Source of the DNA: Methanosarcina sp. UBA289
Lineage (GTDB): Archaea; Halobacteriota; Methanosarcinia; Methanosarcinales; Methanosarcinaceae
Direction: 5' to 3'
Length of the DNA: 64,000 nt
Assembly (NCBI GenBank): GCA_002496565.1
Contig: DAKJ01000017.1
Span: 328,582 to 392,581 of the forward strand
Shown here: positions 63,200-64,000 of the stretch, one piece after another
How the letters are laid out: every line of letters begins with the position of its first letter
How positions within the stretch are numbered: position 1 is the stretch's first letter
Made by a program: the position numbers and the translations under genes
Notes under the pieces: generated by a model
What the model saw: the letters and a program-made list of their open reading frames with translations, nothing else
The model's database searches: none
What the model was told of the DNA's origin: nothing

Positions 63200-64000
63200 T
63201 TATGCTTGTTTTTTTCGGCGATATATGAATACCCCTGCTACTGCAAGTGCTATTAAAATAACATAGACAAGATATGAACTGAAGCCACTGCTGTTACCTA
63301 TCGCTCCAGGCCTTCCTCGTCCCTGTTCAGTCATATTTCCTGCAGTCATTTCGAGTTTTACTTCCTTATCAACCGTGATTCTTTCTCCTTTCGCATCCGT
63401 ATATTCAATCTGGACTTTTAGAGGATCGGAATCCATGGAAGTTAAATTGTTATCATCGAGTTTGACATTGGATGAAGAACCTGCACTCTTGCCATCTTCC
63501 TGTGTGCTTGCAATATTGAAAGATGCAATTGTGTAGTCCCCTTTCTCAAGGTTTCCTACAATAGTTGAGGAACTTCCTGAGACCTTGTATCCGTCCTGAT
63601 CCGGAACCGAGACTTTCACGGAATAGGCCATGTTGTTGCCCACGTTTGCAACTGAAAGGGAAATTTCTCCCTGGTCACTTTCAGAAAAAGAAACATCAAA
63701 ATCGGTTTCTCCACCAACAAAAAGACCTGCTGTGGTCTGGATACTTTTTTCATTAGATTCATAGTCTTCAAATGTGAGATTTACATCCAGAGTATAGAGG
63801 CCAGGATTTGCGTTTACATCTGCCATTACTGAGTAGGAAACGGTTACAGAATCATCAGATTCCAAATATTTGATGTACTTGGTATTGTCTGAGTATACCG
63901 GAAGGATTACTCCTTTTGGATCTTTCCAGGAAACTACCATGTTTTTCAGGGGTGAGTTTCCGGTATTTGTGATTATAAATTCCAGAGGCTCTTCCTTTGC
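63200..64000 (-). CDS. C-terminal part of a surface protein (COG1361/S-layer type)
   Basis: The frame runs off the right edge, so only the last 266 residues are visible. They contain NEW3/CARDB-like beta domains: PLEFIITNTGNSPLKNMVV, then SDDSVTVSYSVMADVNANPG and LYTLDVNLTFEDYESNEKSI. Another domain (DFDVSFSESDQGEISLSVAN) and a TM anchor at the C-terminus (YLVYVILIALAVAGVFIYRRK) follow. Sequons are present. The overall plan matches the COG1361 extracellular protein family of methanogens, often linked to membrane transport or the S-layer. The ATG at 63940 is internal, not the start. Confidence 0.8.
   Translation of the reverse strand, partial: AKEEPLEFIITNTGNSPLKNMVVSWKDPKGVILPVYSDNTKYIKYLESDDSVTVSYSVMADVNANPGLYTLDVNLTFEDYESNEKSIQTTAGLFVGGETDFDVSFSESDQGEISLSVANVGNNMAYSVKVSVPDQDGYKVSGSSSTIVGNLEKGDYTIASFNIASTQEDGKSAGSSSNVKLDDNNLTSMDSDPLKVQIEYTDAKGERITVDKEVKLEMTAGNMTEQGRGRPGAIGNSSGFSSYLVYVILIALAVAGVFIYRRKKQA

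Overview
The window looks like a chromosomal segment of a methanogenic archaeon of the genus Methanosarcina. The reasons are a complete archaeal-style tryptophan operon, LL-diaminopimelate aminotransferase, two-subunit class I fumarase, the archaeal rRNA modification enzyme Tsr3, type IA topoisomerase, a beta-CASP RNase, a surface protein with a PGF-type C-terminal sorting signal, DUF1638, DUF169 and DUF2148 proteins, long AT-rich gaps between genes, and G-rich Shine-Dalgarno sequences. No rRNA, tRNA, CRISPR array or intact insertion sequence was recognised. The genus is an inference from gene content; nothing was searched.

Layout. 1-7194 (+): trpC (3' part), trpB, trpA, trpD, trpF, trpE, a possible 50-residue basic ORF, and trpG. 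This is the whole chorismate-to-tryptophan pathway, with coupled or overlapping genes. 7239-14839 (-): five paralogous helical-repeat proteins built on an exact 23-residue unit, interrupted by a secreted beta-helix/thioredoxin fusion. 15178-18465: an FAD-dependent phytoene-desaturase-like oxidoreductase, small membrane ORFs and a DUF169 protein. 18945-22915: a HEAT-repeat/coiled-coil protein, fumarase alpha and beta, and a short winged-helix regulator. 23167-25991 (-): a 14-TM drug exporter, a 4-TM protein and an HdeD-like protein. 26622-34966: Tsr3, a SLOG-fold protein, topoisomerase I, a membrane-anchored Ig-like protein, a beta-CASP nuclease that appears to start at CTG, a DUF2148 ferredoxin-like protein and DapL. 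35492-41536: a very long membrane-anchored TPR protein, a secreted protein packed with N-glycosylation sequons, and an M48 peptidase with a small upstream partner. 42154-47164: a tyrosine-phosphatase pseudogene with one in-frame TAA, a tandem pair of small TM2-like proteins, an Ig-repeat membrane protein, a Cys-domain/TPR protein and a CPBP-type membrane protein lacking its usual catalytic glutamates. 47904-53527: a large surface protein (LamG-like, NodB deacetylase, PKD domains, PGF signal), an unknown protein and alpha-glucan phosphorylase with a 24-bp palindrome just upstream. 53967-64000: a PAS-GAF protein, two flavin-binding split-barrel proteins, a fasciclin lipoprotein that seems to start at ATT, a Cys-rich small protein, DUF1638, a CHASE4 histidine kinase, a YkgJ-type Cys-cluster protein and the C-terminal part of a surface protein.

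The most interesting signals are the 23-residue-repeat family, a recurring absence of ATG/GTG/TTG where a start codon is expected (four genes, most with a plausible Shine-Dalgarno sequence in front of ATT, CTG or ACG), the hidden ORF between trpE and trpG, and a structured intergenic segment near 8.4 kb. Start sites below were chosen from Shine-Dalgarno spacing, gene overlaps and family N-termini, and often differ from the longest open frame.
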